Shown: one piece after another, positions 42,684 through 50,460 of the stretch
Layout: each line of letters opens with the position of its first letter
Numbering within the stretch: position 1 is the first letter of the stretch
Source: an uncultured Clostridia bacterium
GTDB taxonomy: Bacteria > Bacillota > Clostridia > Christensenellales > UBA1242
Assembly: GCA_944382715.1 (NCBI GenBank)
Contig: CALWNC010000005.1
Location: 1 to 64,000 of the forward strand
Direction: 5' to 3'
DNA length: 64,000 nt
Notes under the pieces: model-generated
The model's database searches: none
Told to the model about the DNA's origin: nothing
Seen by the model: the letters and a program-made list of their open reading frames with translations, nothing else
Translations under genes and position numbers: made by a program

Positions 42684-43679
42684 ATGGCAGATTTAAATCA
42701 GCAATTCGTAGTGCAATTAAAAGAAATTGAAAGGGAATTTGATGAGCTAAATGAGCTTTTAAACTCCGTAGAAATTATGTCAGATAATGTGCTTTTTTTG
42801 TATTATAAAAAAAGATATGATGAGATTTCTGTTATTGCAAATAAATTTAAGCAGTTAAAAATAATTGAAAAACAATTGATTGAAAATGAAGAGATTTTGC
42901 GTAGTGAAGAGGAAAATTCGTTAATCTCTGAATTTAAAGAAGATATAGTTGCTTTGACAGACCAAAAACAAAAATTAATTACAGAAATTAAGCAAGAAAT
43001 TGCAGACTCAAAAGTTGTATGTGTGGAAGTTGCCAAAGTTGAAGTTTCTTATAGTAATGGCGAAAAAGAAAATTTGCAAGTATTAAAGGATTTATTAAAA
43101 AATTATGCCAATCAAAAACAAGCCTCAATAAATGTAATTAAACAAACTGAAACTTCTTATAGTTGTGAGATAACTGGATTAAATTCTTATTGTGATTTAT
43201 CTTTACTAATTGGGAATAATAAAATCATAAATCAAAAAAAAGAATCTTTATTTAAGGTCTCTGTTTTAAAATTAGTTCGAGAAGATTATAAATTAAACGA
43301 AGATGATATTCATATTGAAACTTTAAAGTCCAGTGGAGCAGGAGGTCAGCACATAAATAAAACTGAAAGTGCGATAAGGATTGTACACATACCAACTGGC
43401 ATTAGTGTATTGTGCCAAGACGAGCGTTCGCAAAAAATGAATAGAGAAAGAGCATATACGCAGTTACAAGAAAAATTAAATAATTATTATCAAAAAAAAC
43501 AACAAAAAGAACTGGAAAATCAAAGAAAATTAATAAAAAATGCACTTTTTTCAACTACTCCGACTTGTGTTTTTGATTTTGACAAGCATAAATTTATTTA
43601 CACCAAAACCAAAAAAGAATATGATATTTCACAAATTTTAAATGGAAATTTAGAAATTATTTCAAGAGATATAATATAA
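42684..43679 (+). CDS. Release-factor-like GGQ protein
   Basis: A 331-residue class I release factor homologue. A helical N-terminal domain (about 1-110) precedes a shortened middle domain. The catalytic domain is well conserved: [18 protein letters not shown] with GGQ at 220-222, then HIPTGI, CQDERSQ and a basic coiled tail. The codon-reading part is not: where RF1 and RF2 have the PxT/SPF loop and the HRVQRVP...GRIHTS stretch, this protein has unrelated sequence (about 165-200). It should hydrolyse peptidyl-tRNA but not read standard stop codons as RF1/RF2 do. It heads a six-gene operon, and the helicase frame starts within its stop codon. It could be a divergent true RF or a ribosome-rescue factor. 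Confidence 0.82.
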   Translation: MADLNQQFVVQLKEIEREFDELNELLNSVEIMSDNVLFLYYKKRYDEISVIANKFKQLKIIEKQLIENEEILRSEEENSLISEFKEDIVALTDQKQKLITEIKQEIADSKVVCVEVAKVEVSYSNGEKENLQVLKDLLKNYANQKQASINVIKQTETSYSCEITGLNSYCDLSLLIGNNKIINQKKESLFKVSVLKLVREDYKLNEDDIHIETLKSSGAGGQHINKTESAIRIVHIPTGISVLCQDERSQKMNRERAYTQLQEKLNNYYQKKQQKELENQRKLIKNALFSTTPTCVFDFDKHKFIYTKTKKEYDISQILNGNLEIISRDII

Positions 43680-46108
43680 TGGCAAATAAAATTAATGTTG
43701 AAGTAAATAGTGGTAAAACAATTCTTTCAAGTGAAACTAAGATTTTCAAAACTGAAAGTTTCTTTTATCAAACAAAAAAAATTGCAAATATTGATAATTT
43801 TATCTTAAAAATTGCAGAAAATTTCACAAATTTATTTGAAAAAATCAAATCGTTAGATGGTACTAATTCTGCAAATGCATTTTGTGTTCAAACACTTAAT
43901 GGTGAGTTTTCTTTTCTGTTTAAACTGGGATATCAAATAAATGGAATTTATGGTATAAATGAAAAAGATATAATATTTTTTGAAATGATAAACGGAAAAG
44001 ATAAATTAAAATCAAAGGATCAAAGAATTAATATATTTTTGAAACAATCCAAAATCTTTACCGTGGTTATATCACCTTTTATGGCAGAAATAGATGAATC
44101 TATTTTTAAAAAGAATTACTTGATTTCATCTTCTGAGTTTATAAATTTTCCAATGCTTAGCGAAAAGCAAATGAAGTTAGTTCAAATAGAAAATGAAAAT
44201 GTTTTAGTTCAAGGCGTAGCTGGAAGTGGCAAAACAAATGTTTGTATCAGTAAAATAATTTTTACAGCTAGTAGATTTTATTCAGGTAAGATTCTCTATA
44301 CTACCTTTTCAAGGGGGCTATTGATTGATACTAAAAATAAGATAGAAATTTTCAAAAATTCTATTCAAAACTTAATAGACGATTATAAAAATAATAGAAT
44401 AGTTTTTCTAGATAAAAATCATAAGAAGGCAATTGAGAATAGGCTTGGAATTTATATAGTTTCGAACAATGATACAAATACAATAAAATCATTAGAAAAA
44501 ATGGTTGAGTTTTTTAACAAACAAATAGACTACAAATTATTCGAAGACTTATATAGAGATACTTTTGGGGAAGAACCAAAAATTTGTGGCGAAAATGAAT
44601 TTATTAAAGAGTTTTTACCAAACTTACAAAATCACCAACTTAAAAATAGACTTGATAAATTAAAAAATATTTCATTATCAATAATTTATAAAGAAATTTA
44701 TGGAATGATATTTGGTTGTTTTAAAGATGAGTATGAATTGTTGACGCTTAACGAGTACAAGGAAAAAAGACAAGGTAGTTTTAGTGGAGAAGAATGTGAA
44801 ATAATATATTTACTTGCAAAAGAGTTTGATAAATATAAAAAATCGCAAAACTTGTTTGATAATAACAGTATTTCCTTCAAATTAATGCAAAATATAGAAA
44901 AAATAAAAAAATATTCACTTTCAATAATTGACGAAGTTCAAGATTATACAGAGAAGAACTTAAATTTTTTAAAGCAAATTTCTATAAAGATGTTTTGTGT
45001 TGGTGATGCTCTTCAAATGATTAACCCTTCATATTTTAGTTTTGCCTATTTAAAGCAATTAATGTATAGGGAAGGTGTCACCAATGTTGCAGAACTTGAA
45101 TGCAATTACAGAAACAATAAAAAAATTGTTGAACTATTAGATGGTTTGTCGGAAATAAACACAACATTTTTTGGGACCCATAGCTTTGTTTTAAAGGGTG
45201 AAAGTATAGATGAAAATACACTTTCAAATGTAATATATACTGGTGACAAGCAGTTTATAGAAAAACTTAAAAGTGAAAAATTTGAAAATTTTACAATACT
45301 TGTAACTGACCAAAAAGAAAAAAATGAACTTAAAAAACTAATCAACAAGCAAGAAATTTTGACAATTTCTGAAGTAAAAGGTTTAGAAAGAGAAACAGTA
45401 GTTTTATATAACATTTTATCGGATAATAGTGATAAGTGGCTTAGACTTAATGAACTTAAAATTAATCATAAAACCGCCGATGAAAATTCTGTTTATAGAT
45501 ATTATTTTAATCTATTTTATGTGGGGTTATCAAGGGGGAAACACAATATCTTTGTTTATGAATGCAAAAAAATCCCAATCTTTGCTGATTTTATAAACGA
45601 AAACTTTTCGATTTTAAATGGGAACGATGCCTATGATAAATTTACTGATATTGTTGGCAAAATTGAAATTGATGAAGATGATATATTAGAAAGAATTAAT
45701 GAATTTATAAAACTTGGTCAATTTGACAATGCAAGATTTTATGCAGATAAGCTTGATGACGACTTTGAAAGTAAAAGGCAGTTTGAAAAGATTGATGCTT
45801 ATGAAAACTATATATTTAAAGGGAAGAATAAGCAGGCAGGTATAAAACTTTGGAAAGCAGGTCTAATTACCGAGGCAAAAGAACAGTTTGAAATTTGTGG
45901 TGAAAAAAAATTAATTGAATTCTTAGAAACTCTTGAAAATAAAAATCAAACTAATCTTGATGCTGATATTGTGAGATTTTTTGTTGATTTTGAAGATAAC
46001 CCAGACGCACAGGAATTAATATTAGATGTGCTCCGTCAAGATTTGGAACAGGTTAAAGAAAATCATAAAGTAATTAAGGAAAAACTCAAAAAATATAAGG
46101 AGAAATAG
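43679..46108 (+). CDS. UvrD-like superfamily 1 helicase with helical repeat tail
   Basis: An 809-residue protein. An N-terminal domain of unknown type (1-165) precedes SF1 motifs: Walker A GVAGSGKTN at 179-187, motif II IIDEVQD (Asp418-Asp422), motif III CVGDALQMI, motif IV CNYRNN, motif V TISEVKGLE and motif VI FYVGLSRGKHN. Residues about 640-809 hold TPR-like helix pairs (FDNARFYADKL, ITEAKEQFEICG). This resembles the UvrD-repeat layout of TRANK1-like proteins more than repair helicases. The ATG shares its A with the stop codon of the release-factor-like gene. It may act on RNA or ribosomes rather than DNA; this is inference. Confidence 0.82.
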   Translation: MANKINVEVNSGKTILSSETKIFKTESFFYQTKKIANIDNFILKIAENFTNLFEKIKSLDGTNSANAFCVQTLNGEFSFLFKLGYQINGIYGINEKDIIFFEMINGKDKLKSKDQRINIFLKQSKIFTVVISPFMAEIDESIFKKNYLISSSEFINFPMLSEKQMKLVQIENENVLVQGVAGSGKTNVCISKIIFTASRFYSGKILYTTFSRGLLIDTKNKIEIFKNSIQNLIDDYKNNRIVFLDKNHKKAIENRLGIYIVSNNDTNTIKSLEKMVEFFNKQIDYKLFEDLYRDTFGEEPKICGENEFIKEFLPNLQNHQLKNRLDKLKNISLSIIYKEIYGMIFGCFKDEYELLTLNEYKEKRQGSFSGEECEIIYLLAKEFDKYKKSQNLFDNNSISFKLMQNIEKIKKYSLSIIDEVQDYTEKNLNFLKQISIKMFCVGDALQMINPSYFSFAYLKQLMYREGVTNVAELECNYRNNKKIVELLDGLSEINTTFFGTHSFVLKGESIDENTLSNVIYTGDKQFIEKLKSEKFENFTILVTDQKEKNELKKLINKQEILTISEVKGLERETVVLYNILSDNSDKWLRLNELKINHKTADENSVYRYYFNLFYVGLSRGKHNIFVYECKKIPIFADFINENFSILNGNDAYDKFTDIVGKIEIDEDDILERINEFIKLGQFDNARFYADKLDDDFESKRQFEKIDAYENYIFKGKNKQAGIKLWKAGLITEAKEQFEICGEKKLIEFLETLENKNQTNLDADIVRFFVDFEDNPDAQELILDVLRQDLEQVKENHKVIKEKLKKYKEK

Positions 46109-46110
46109 AT

Positions 46111-46824
46111 ATGGATAATAAAGAAGTAAATTCATTGATAGAGGCATTTGTTGGATATAGAGAAATGCTTGTGCCAATTCAGTCAGATTTAAGTGAATTT
46201 CTAAATACCTATGAACTACTCAGAACAGATATTGATAAACTTTCAAATTCTTTTTCAGATGACGCGAAGTCAAAACTTGATGAAATTTATAAAAGCTTGG
46301 CAATTCAAGCTCAAAAGTCAGAAGAATTAACAAAAAAGGTTGACCAGTTTTTGAGAAGTTCAACTAAATATACAGAAGAAGTGGATAAATTAATTTCTAC
46401 TTTTGAAAATATTGAAACTAGGATAACGGGTATTAACGAGATTGAAAAGAGAGCAGAAACTCAGATTGCAAAATTAGACGCTATAATGGAAGAGAAAAAA
46501 AGGAGTTATAATCTTAAAGAACTTGAAAAGAGTTTAGATAGCTATAATGCAAATCTTCAGGCAGTAAGTGATTTTGTTAATAAAGATGTGGCTGAAAATA
46601 TTGTTTCTAATACCAAAATGATTCAATCAATAAAAGATGGAAGCGAAAATATTGTAAAAAGACTTGAAGACGAGAAGAAAAGTATTGATGAATTATATTT
46701 AAGCTATAAAACTTCAAACGATTTGCTTCGTAAAATTGTTGAAAAAGACGATGTAAATGAAGAATATATATTTGATATTATTGATAAGTGGGCAGAAAAT
46801 AGACATATAAAAATAAAAAAATAG
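46111..46824 (+). CDS. Coiled-coil protein, function unknown
   Basis: A 237-residue, highly charged, cysteine-free protein that is nearly all heptad-patterned helix (about 10-215), with a short C-terminal segment (EEYIFDIIDKWAENRHIKIKK). No membrane segment or signal. It starts two bases after the helicase stop, with an AAGGAG site, and ends 13 bp before the beta-helix membrane protein. It could link the cytoplasmic helicase to the membrane protein of the same operon, but this is only suggested by order. Confidence 0.7.
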   Translation: MDNKEVNSLIEAFVGYREMLVPIQSDLSEFLNTYELLRTDIDKLSNSFSDDAKSKLDEIYKSLAIQAQKSEELTKKVDQFLRSSTKYTEEVDKLISTFENIETRITGINEIEKRAETQIAKLDAIMEEKKRSYNLKELEKSLDSYNANLQAVSDFVNKDVAENIVSNTKMIQSIKDGSENIVKRLEDEKKSIDELYLSYKTSNDLLRKIVEKDDVNEEYIFDIIDKWAENRHIKIKK

Positions 46825-46837
46825 GAGGTAATTATTT

Positions 46838-49072
46838 ATGGATAGTCAAAGCATTAAAACTCTATTTCAAGCAGTAAAAAATGATGACTTAAAAACCTTT
46901 AAAAGTTTAATTTTGTCAAACTCAGATTTAAATTTATGTTTTGGCAGATTTCCTCTCCTATCAGTATGTTATCTCTATAATAGTTACAACATTTTAAATA
47001 AGTATGAAAAGTATATGCTAGGTATAAAGACCTATAATGAGGTCACAGAATATATAGAAATTTATTTAAAGTTTAAAAAATATGCAAAAAAATCAATAAG
47101 ACTTTTTTTAAATGGTGAAAAGGTTGAACCTATACTTATGCTCGCGGTTATTGATGAGCGAGAAAAAATCGCAAAATATTATGATAAACTTTATAAAAAT
47201 GATGAAATTTTGCAAAAATTAGAGATAATTTATAAAATTACTAATAAAGAAATAGTTTATGCAAATCAAAATTTATTTGAGGCGGCTTCAAAAAAGGTTG
47301 CAGTAAAAAAGCCACTAGGTCTTATTTTAACTGCCCTAGTAATGTGTTTAATGTTGGTCTTTCCAATAATTAGCATAACAATTATTTCTAATAGTTATGG
47401 AATTGGATCAAGGTCTAATCCAATACATATTAGAAATGAAACAGAATTTATAACTGCTCTAAATAAGGGAAGTAGATATTATATTCTTGACAATGATATA
47501 TATTTAACTCAAAATATCACTGTAGCAAATTTTTCTGGAACACTTGATGGAGATAACTATACCATTTATGCTGGTGATAGTCAAACGGGAGCAATTTTTA
47601 CAAATCTTAGTGGCAGTATAGAGAATATTAAAATTGAAATTGAGTATGAAAATTTGCAAATTCGTGGTAATTTTTCTGTAATTGCACATAATTTAACGGG
47701 AAATATTGTAAACACTGAAATTGCAGGCAATATAAATGCTGTCTTTGAAACAACTTCAGATACTTATCTTTCCCTGTATGTTATTAATAATAGCGGTACT
47801 ATTTCAAATTGTAATTTAAGTGTAGATGTTTCTGTTTCAAACTCATCAAATCAAAATGCATACTTAACGGGGTTCTCTGGAGTAAACTCTGGTTCAATTA
47901 TTAATTGTAAAACTGGAAATAACTTATTTACCACTGAAACGGTAGACACGGCTACATATGCGATTGAAAATAATGGAACAATTTCTGATTCATCAAGTTC
48001 TGTGTCTTTGACTCAAACTTCAGATAAAGAATGGCACCCTAACACTGCTGGAATTGCAATTAATAATAATGGCACAATTTCTAACACTCAAAATTTTGGC
48101 AGTGTGAGTTCAATTTCTAATAATGAACTGACTTCTTCTTCTGTAAATTCAAGTTTCGCACTTTATGCTAGTGGTGTAGTAGTAAATAATGCAGGTACAA
48201 TTTCAAATACCGAGAATTCAGGTTTAATTACTGGAATCGCACAGACTGCAAATATTTATGTTTCGGGTATAGTATGTTTAAATACTTTTAGTTATGAAAT
48301 TAACGGCAACCAGTTAAGTATAACTTCTCAGGGCAGAATAGATAATTGCAAAAATTTAGGTACGATTACTGGAACTTCACAAAGAAATGATCTAGAATCT
48401 GTCTATTTATATGCTGGAGGAATTGCCAGTGTTAGCTTAACCACCATTTCAAATTCTACCAGTTCGGGAAAAATAAATTGCAGTTCAGTTTCTTCAATTA
48501 TTTATGCTGGAGGAATTGCAGGTCAAGGTGGTTATGGTAATTATAGTGCATATGTTGAAAGAAATATTTCAAATTCATTTTCGGATTGTCAAATAGATGT
48601 TAGTTCAAATGTAGAAGTAATTGTTGGTGGTGTGGTTGGTTACAGCTATGCAACTAATATTAACGGTTCGGGTTTTGTTGGAAATATTAATATTAACTCT
48701 GTAATTGCAGAAGTTGGAGGCATTGCAGGGTTTGCATATCTTGCAACAATTTCAAACTCATATTCTGGTGCAAGCTTTAGTTTAGTAAGTGGCAGTGAAA
48801 GTGGCAGCCAAGAAGGGAATTCTCAAGCAGAAGAAAATCAAGTTTATATCTCAATGCTTGTGGGTTTGTATTTGACAAATTCAACAACAATTTATGTATC
48901 GAACAATTTATCAGTGGAAAATGTTACTTATCCTGCACTTAGATACCAACAAATAAATATTTTTGGTAATTATTCTGAAATTGTTGAAGTGACTGCCAGT
49001 GAATGCAACACTACACTTTTTGGCTCGGTAGAGGAAATGCTTGAATATGTACAAAGTGGAGGTGTAAACTAA
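46838..49072 (+). CDS. Membrane-spanning protein: helical inside domain, beta-helix outside domain
   Basis: A 744-residue protein in three parts. Residues 1-155 are helical and cytoplasmic, starting with ankyrin-like LFQAVKNDDLKTFKSLI. One membrane helix lies at about 160-184 (ALVMCLMLVFPIISITII). Residues about 190-744 are a repetitive, Asn/Ser/Thr-rich region with many G-x-I-x-N and GGIAG turns (GTISNTENSG, AGGIASVS, VGGVVGYS), as in GLUG-motif right-handed beta-helix surface proteins. There is no LPXTG anchor or signal peptidase site, so the membrane helix is the anchor. An adhesin or glycan-binding outer domain with an inside contact domain is likely. The next frame overlaps its stop codon. 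Confidence 0.78.
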   Translation: MDSQSIKTLFQAVKNDDLKTFKSLILSNSDLNLCFGRFPLLSVCYLYNSYNILNKYEKYMLGIKTYNEVTEYIEIYLKFKKYAKKSIRLFLNGEKVEPILMLAVIDEREKIAKYYDKLYKNDEILQKLEIIYKITNKEIVYANQNLFEAASKKVAVKKPLGLILTALVMCLMLVFPIISITIISNSYGIGSRSNPIHIRNETEFITALNKGSRYYILDNDIYLTQNITVANFSGTLDGDNYTIYAGDSQTGAIFTNLSGSIENIKIEIEYENLQIRGNFSVIAHNLTGNIVNTEIAGNINAVFETTSDTYLSLYVINNSGTISNCNLSVDVSVSNSSNQNAYLTGFSGVNSGSIINCKTGNNLFTTETVDTATYAIENNGTISDSSSSVSLTQTSDKEWHPNTAGIAINNNGTISNTQNFGSVSSISNNELTSSSVNSSFALYASGVVVNNAGTISNTENSGLITGIAQTANIYVSGIVCLNTFSYEINGNQLSITSQGRIDNCKNLGTITGTSQRNDLESVYLYAGGIASVSLTTISNSTSSGKINCSSVSSIIYAGGIAGQGGYGNYSAYVERNISNSFSDCQIDVSSNVEVIVGGVVGYSYATNINGSGFVGNININSVIAEVGGIAGFAYLATISNSYSGASFSLVSGSESGSQEGNSQAEENQVYISMLVGLYLTNSTTIYVSNNLSVENVTYPALRYQQINIFGNYSEIVEVTASECNTTLFGSVEEMLEYVQSGGVN

Positions 49073-49365
49073 TGAGGCTTTTAGGGAAATTATTATATCA
49101 GAAAAATAATAAGCTAAAGTTTATTTTATTAATATTATTATTTTGTCTTGCAATTTTAGATATTACTTTGATTATTTTTGATATTGTACAGTTTGTATTA
49201 GTTGAAAACAATAGGGCAAGCTTGTCAACATTCTTTGTACCTTTTAATGTAATATCAATAATATTAAACGCTGGCTGTTTGATTTATTTGATTGTTGTGG
49301 TGGCACTTAGTTTAAGAAAAGTTAAAAGTAAAGTAAAAAGGGAAAATAATAATGAACGGATTTGA
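49072..49365 (+). CDS. Small two-TM membrane protein
   Basis: A 97-residue protein with two hydrophobic helices (about 16-40 and 58-82) and a basic C-terminal tail (RKVKSKVKREN), so both ends are probably cytoplasmic. The ATG overlaps the stop codon of the beta-helix protein, and the frame overlaps the following HAD gene by 14 bases. This is tight coupling that implies joint function with its neighbours. Family not recognised. Confidence 0.68.
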   Translation: MRLLGKLLYQKNNKLKFILLILLFCLAILDITLIIFDIVQFVLVENNRASLSTFFVPFNVISIILNAGCLIYLIVVVALSLRKVKSKVKRENNNERI

Positions 49366-49918
49366 TTTTGATAAAACAATTTATAGAGGTGATTGCAGTA
49401 CTAATTTCTTTTTCTATATGATTTTCACTAGGTTTTATTTGCTTATATTTTCGCCTTACTTTTTAGTTGTTTTTTTACTTTATGGTTTACATTTAATAGG
49501 CAAGAAAAAGTTTAAAGAACTAATGTTTTTCTTTATTCCATGGCATAAGAATATTGATAAAATAACTGCAAAATTTTGGAAGAAAAATATAAAAAAAATA
49601 GAAAATTGGTACCTTGATATTCAAAAAGATGATGACATTATCATATCTGCAGGACTTGAATTTATTGTAAGACCAGCAATAGAGATGCTTGGAATAAAAA
49701 CGCTTTTGGCGACAAGGTATGATACAAGTACTGGAAAAATATCTGGTGAAAATTGCTATAATAAAGAGAAAGTCATAAGATTTAGAGAAATTTATCCTAA
49801 TGAAACACTTGAAGCCTTTTATAGTGACTCGCTGAGTGATTTGCCAATGATGGAAATCTCAAAAAGAGCATTCTTGGTTACAAAATCAAAGCCAAATGAA
49901 ATTTATGTAAATAAATAG
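49352..49918 (+). CDS. HAD-IB phosphatase with hydrophobic cap
   Basis: A 188-residue HAD-superfamily phosphatase of the phosphoserine-phosphatase type. Motif I is FDFDKTI (Asp5, Asp7), motif II is SAGLEFIVRP, motif III has Lys in GENCYNKEKVIR, and motif IV is YSDSLSDLPMM. The cap region (about 18-55) is a strongly hydrophobic stretch (YLLIFSPYFLVVFLLYGL) that may sit in the membrane, as in HAD-IB enzymes acting on lipid-linked or membrane substrates. It is the last gene of the release-factor-like operon. Confidence 0.82.
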   Translation: MNGFDFDKTIYRGDCSTNFFFYMIFTRFYLLIFSPYFLVVFLLYGLHLIGKKKFKELMFFFIPWHKNIDKITAKFWKKNIKKIENWYLDIQKDDDIIISAGLEFIVRPAIEMLGIKTLLATRYDTSTGKISGENCYNKEKVIRFREIYPNETLEAFYSDSLSDLPMMEISKRAFLVTKSKPNEIYVNK

Positions 49919-50301
49919 GAATACAACTATATTAATGTTAGTAAAAAATAGAAAGTCAAAAAAATAAATATTTTCTTAAATAAATATTTTTAATATATAA
50001 AAATAATATATTAGCTTACTATTTTTTAAACTACTAAAAAGAGCATTTTACTTTATGTACATATTAACTTTTTTTTATTTTTTTATTCTGCCAATTTAGA
50101 AATGATTTAACCTTAGTCTGCTATTCTTGAAACTAATAAAAAAGGAACTTTACTTTTTTGTGTATAGTTCCTTTTGTTTTTGTGCTAATTTCAAATTGTT
50201 TTTTTGTGCTAGCTTCAAAAGGTTTAATTTTACAAATATTTATTGTAAATATTATAAATTTGAAAGATTTAAAATAATTTTGAACATTTTATTTTATTAT
50301 T
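49919..50301. other. Intergenic region between the operon and the CRISPR locus
   Basis: AT-rich, no gene. A terminator at about 50138-50182 (AAAAGGAACT / AGTTCCTTTT, then GTTTTTG) closes the upstream operon. The 50 bp around it resemble the segment at 50013-50062, suggesting a decayed earlier copy of the same terminator. Immediately after it, two imperfect direct repeats of about 24 bp (TTTTTGTGCTA...TTCAAA) lie at about 50176-50225. Confidence 0.6.
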
Positions 50302-50330
50302 TTGAAAAATAAACTTATTTATGTTATACT
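50302..50330 (+). promoter_or_regulatory. Candidate cas9 operon promoter
   Basis: TTGAAA (50302-50307) and TATACT (50325-50330) with a 17-base spacer point toward cas9. The mRNA would start near 50337 and carry a leader of about 125 bases that is antisense to the entire tracrRNA gene. Confidence 0.6.
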
Positions 50331-50421
50331 AAAAAAAGAAAAGACTGAAAGGTCTTTTCTTTTGCATCACCTGATGCTGTGATTAGATAACATTTATTTG
50401 AACTCGTTATGTTATTCTAAT
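50331..50421 (-). ncRNA. tracrRNA of the type II-A CRISPR system
   Basis: Read on the minus strand from A50421. The anti-repeat pairs with the array repeat through 14 bases (50406-50419, complementary to GTTATGTTATTCTA). A four-base bulge (GAGT) and a six-base lower stem (UCAAAU against GUUUGA) follow, the same geometry as S. pyogenes. Next come a nexus-like segment (AAATGTTATCTAATCA), a hairpin GCATC/GATGC (50364-50377), and a terminator hairpin GAAAAGAC/GTCTTTTC (50338-50359) with seven T. Size is about 91 nt. Its promoter starts transcription almost exactly at the anti-repeat. Confidence 0.9.
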
Positions 50422-50427
50422 GTGTTA

Positions 50428-50456
50428 ATTATATCATTAATTTCATAAGGAGTCAA
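50428..50456 (-). promoter_or_regulatory. tracrRNA promoter overlapping the cas9 ribosome site
   Basis: On the minus strand TTGACT (50451-50456) and a perfect TATAAT (50428-50433) are separated by exactly 17 bases. The -35 element overlaps the cas9 AAGGAG (50447-50452), so cas9 translation signals and tracrRNA transcription signals share the same DNA. Confidence 0.85.
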
Positions 50457-50460
50457 ATAT

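Noticed and set aside
47400-48900. The repetitive region of the beta-helix protein considered as a DNA repeat or second CRISPR-like array
   Set aside because: The repetition is at protein level (G, N, S, I pattern); the DNA copies are not identical and have no constant spacing.
50019-50145. Two short sequences ending ACTACTAAAA or ACTAATAAAA that resemble the 3' half of the CRISPR repeat
   Set aside because: Similarity covers only about 20 AT-rich bases, the distance (about 102) is not the array period of 66, and the stretches are better explained as terminator-like duplicates.
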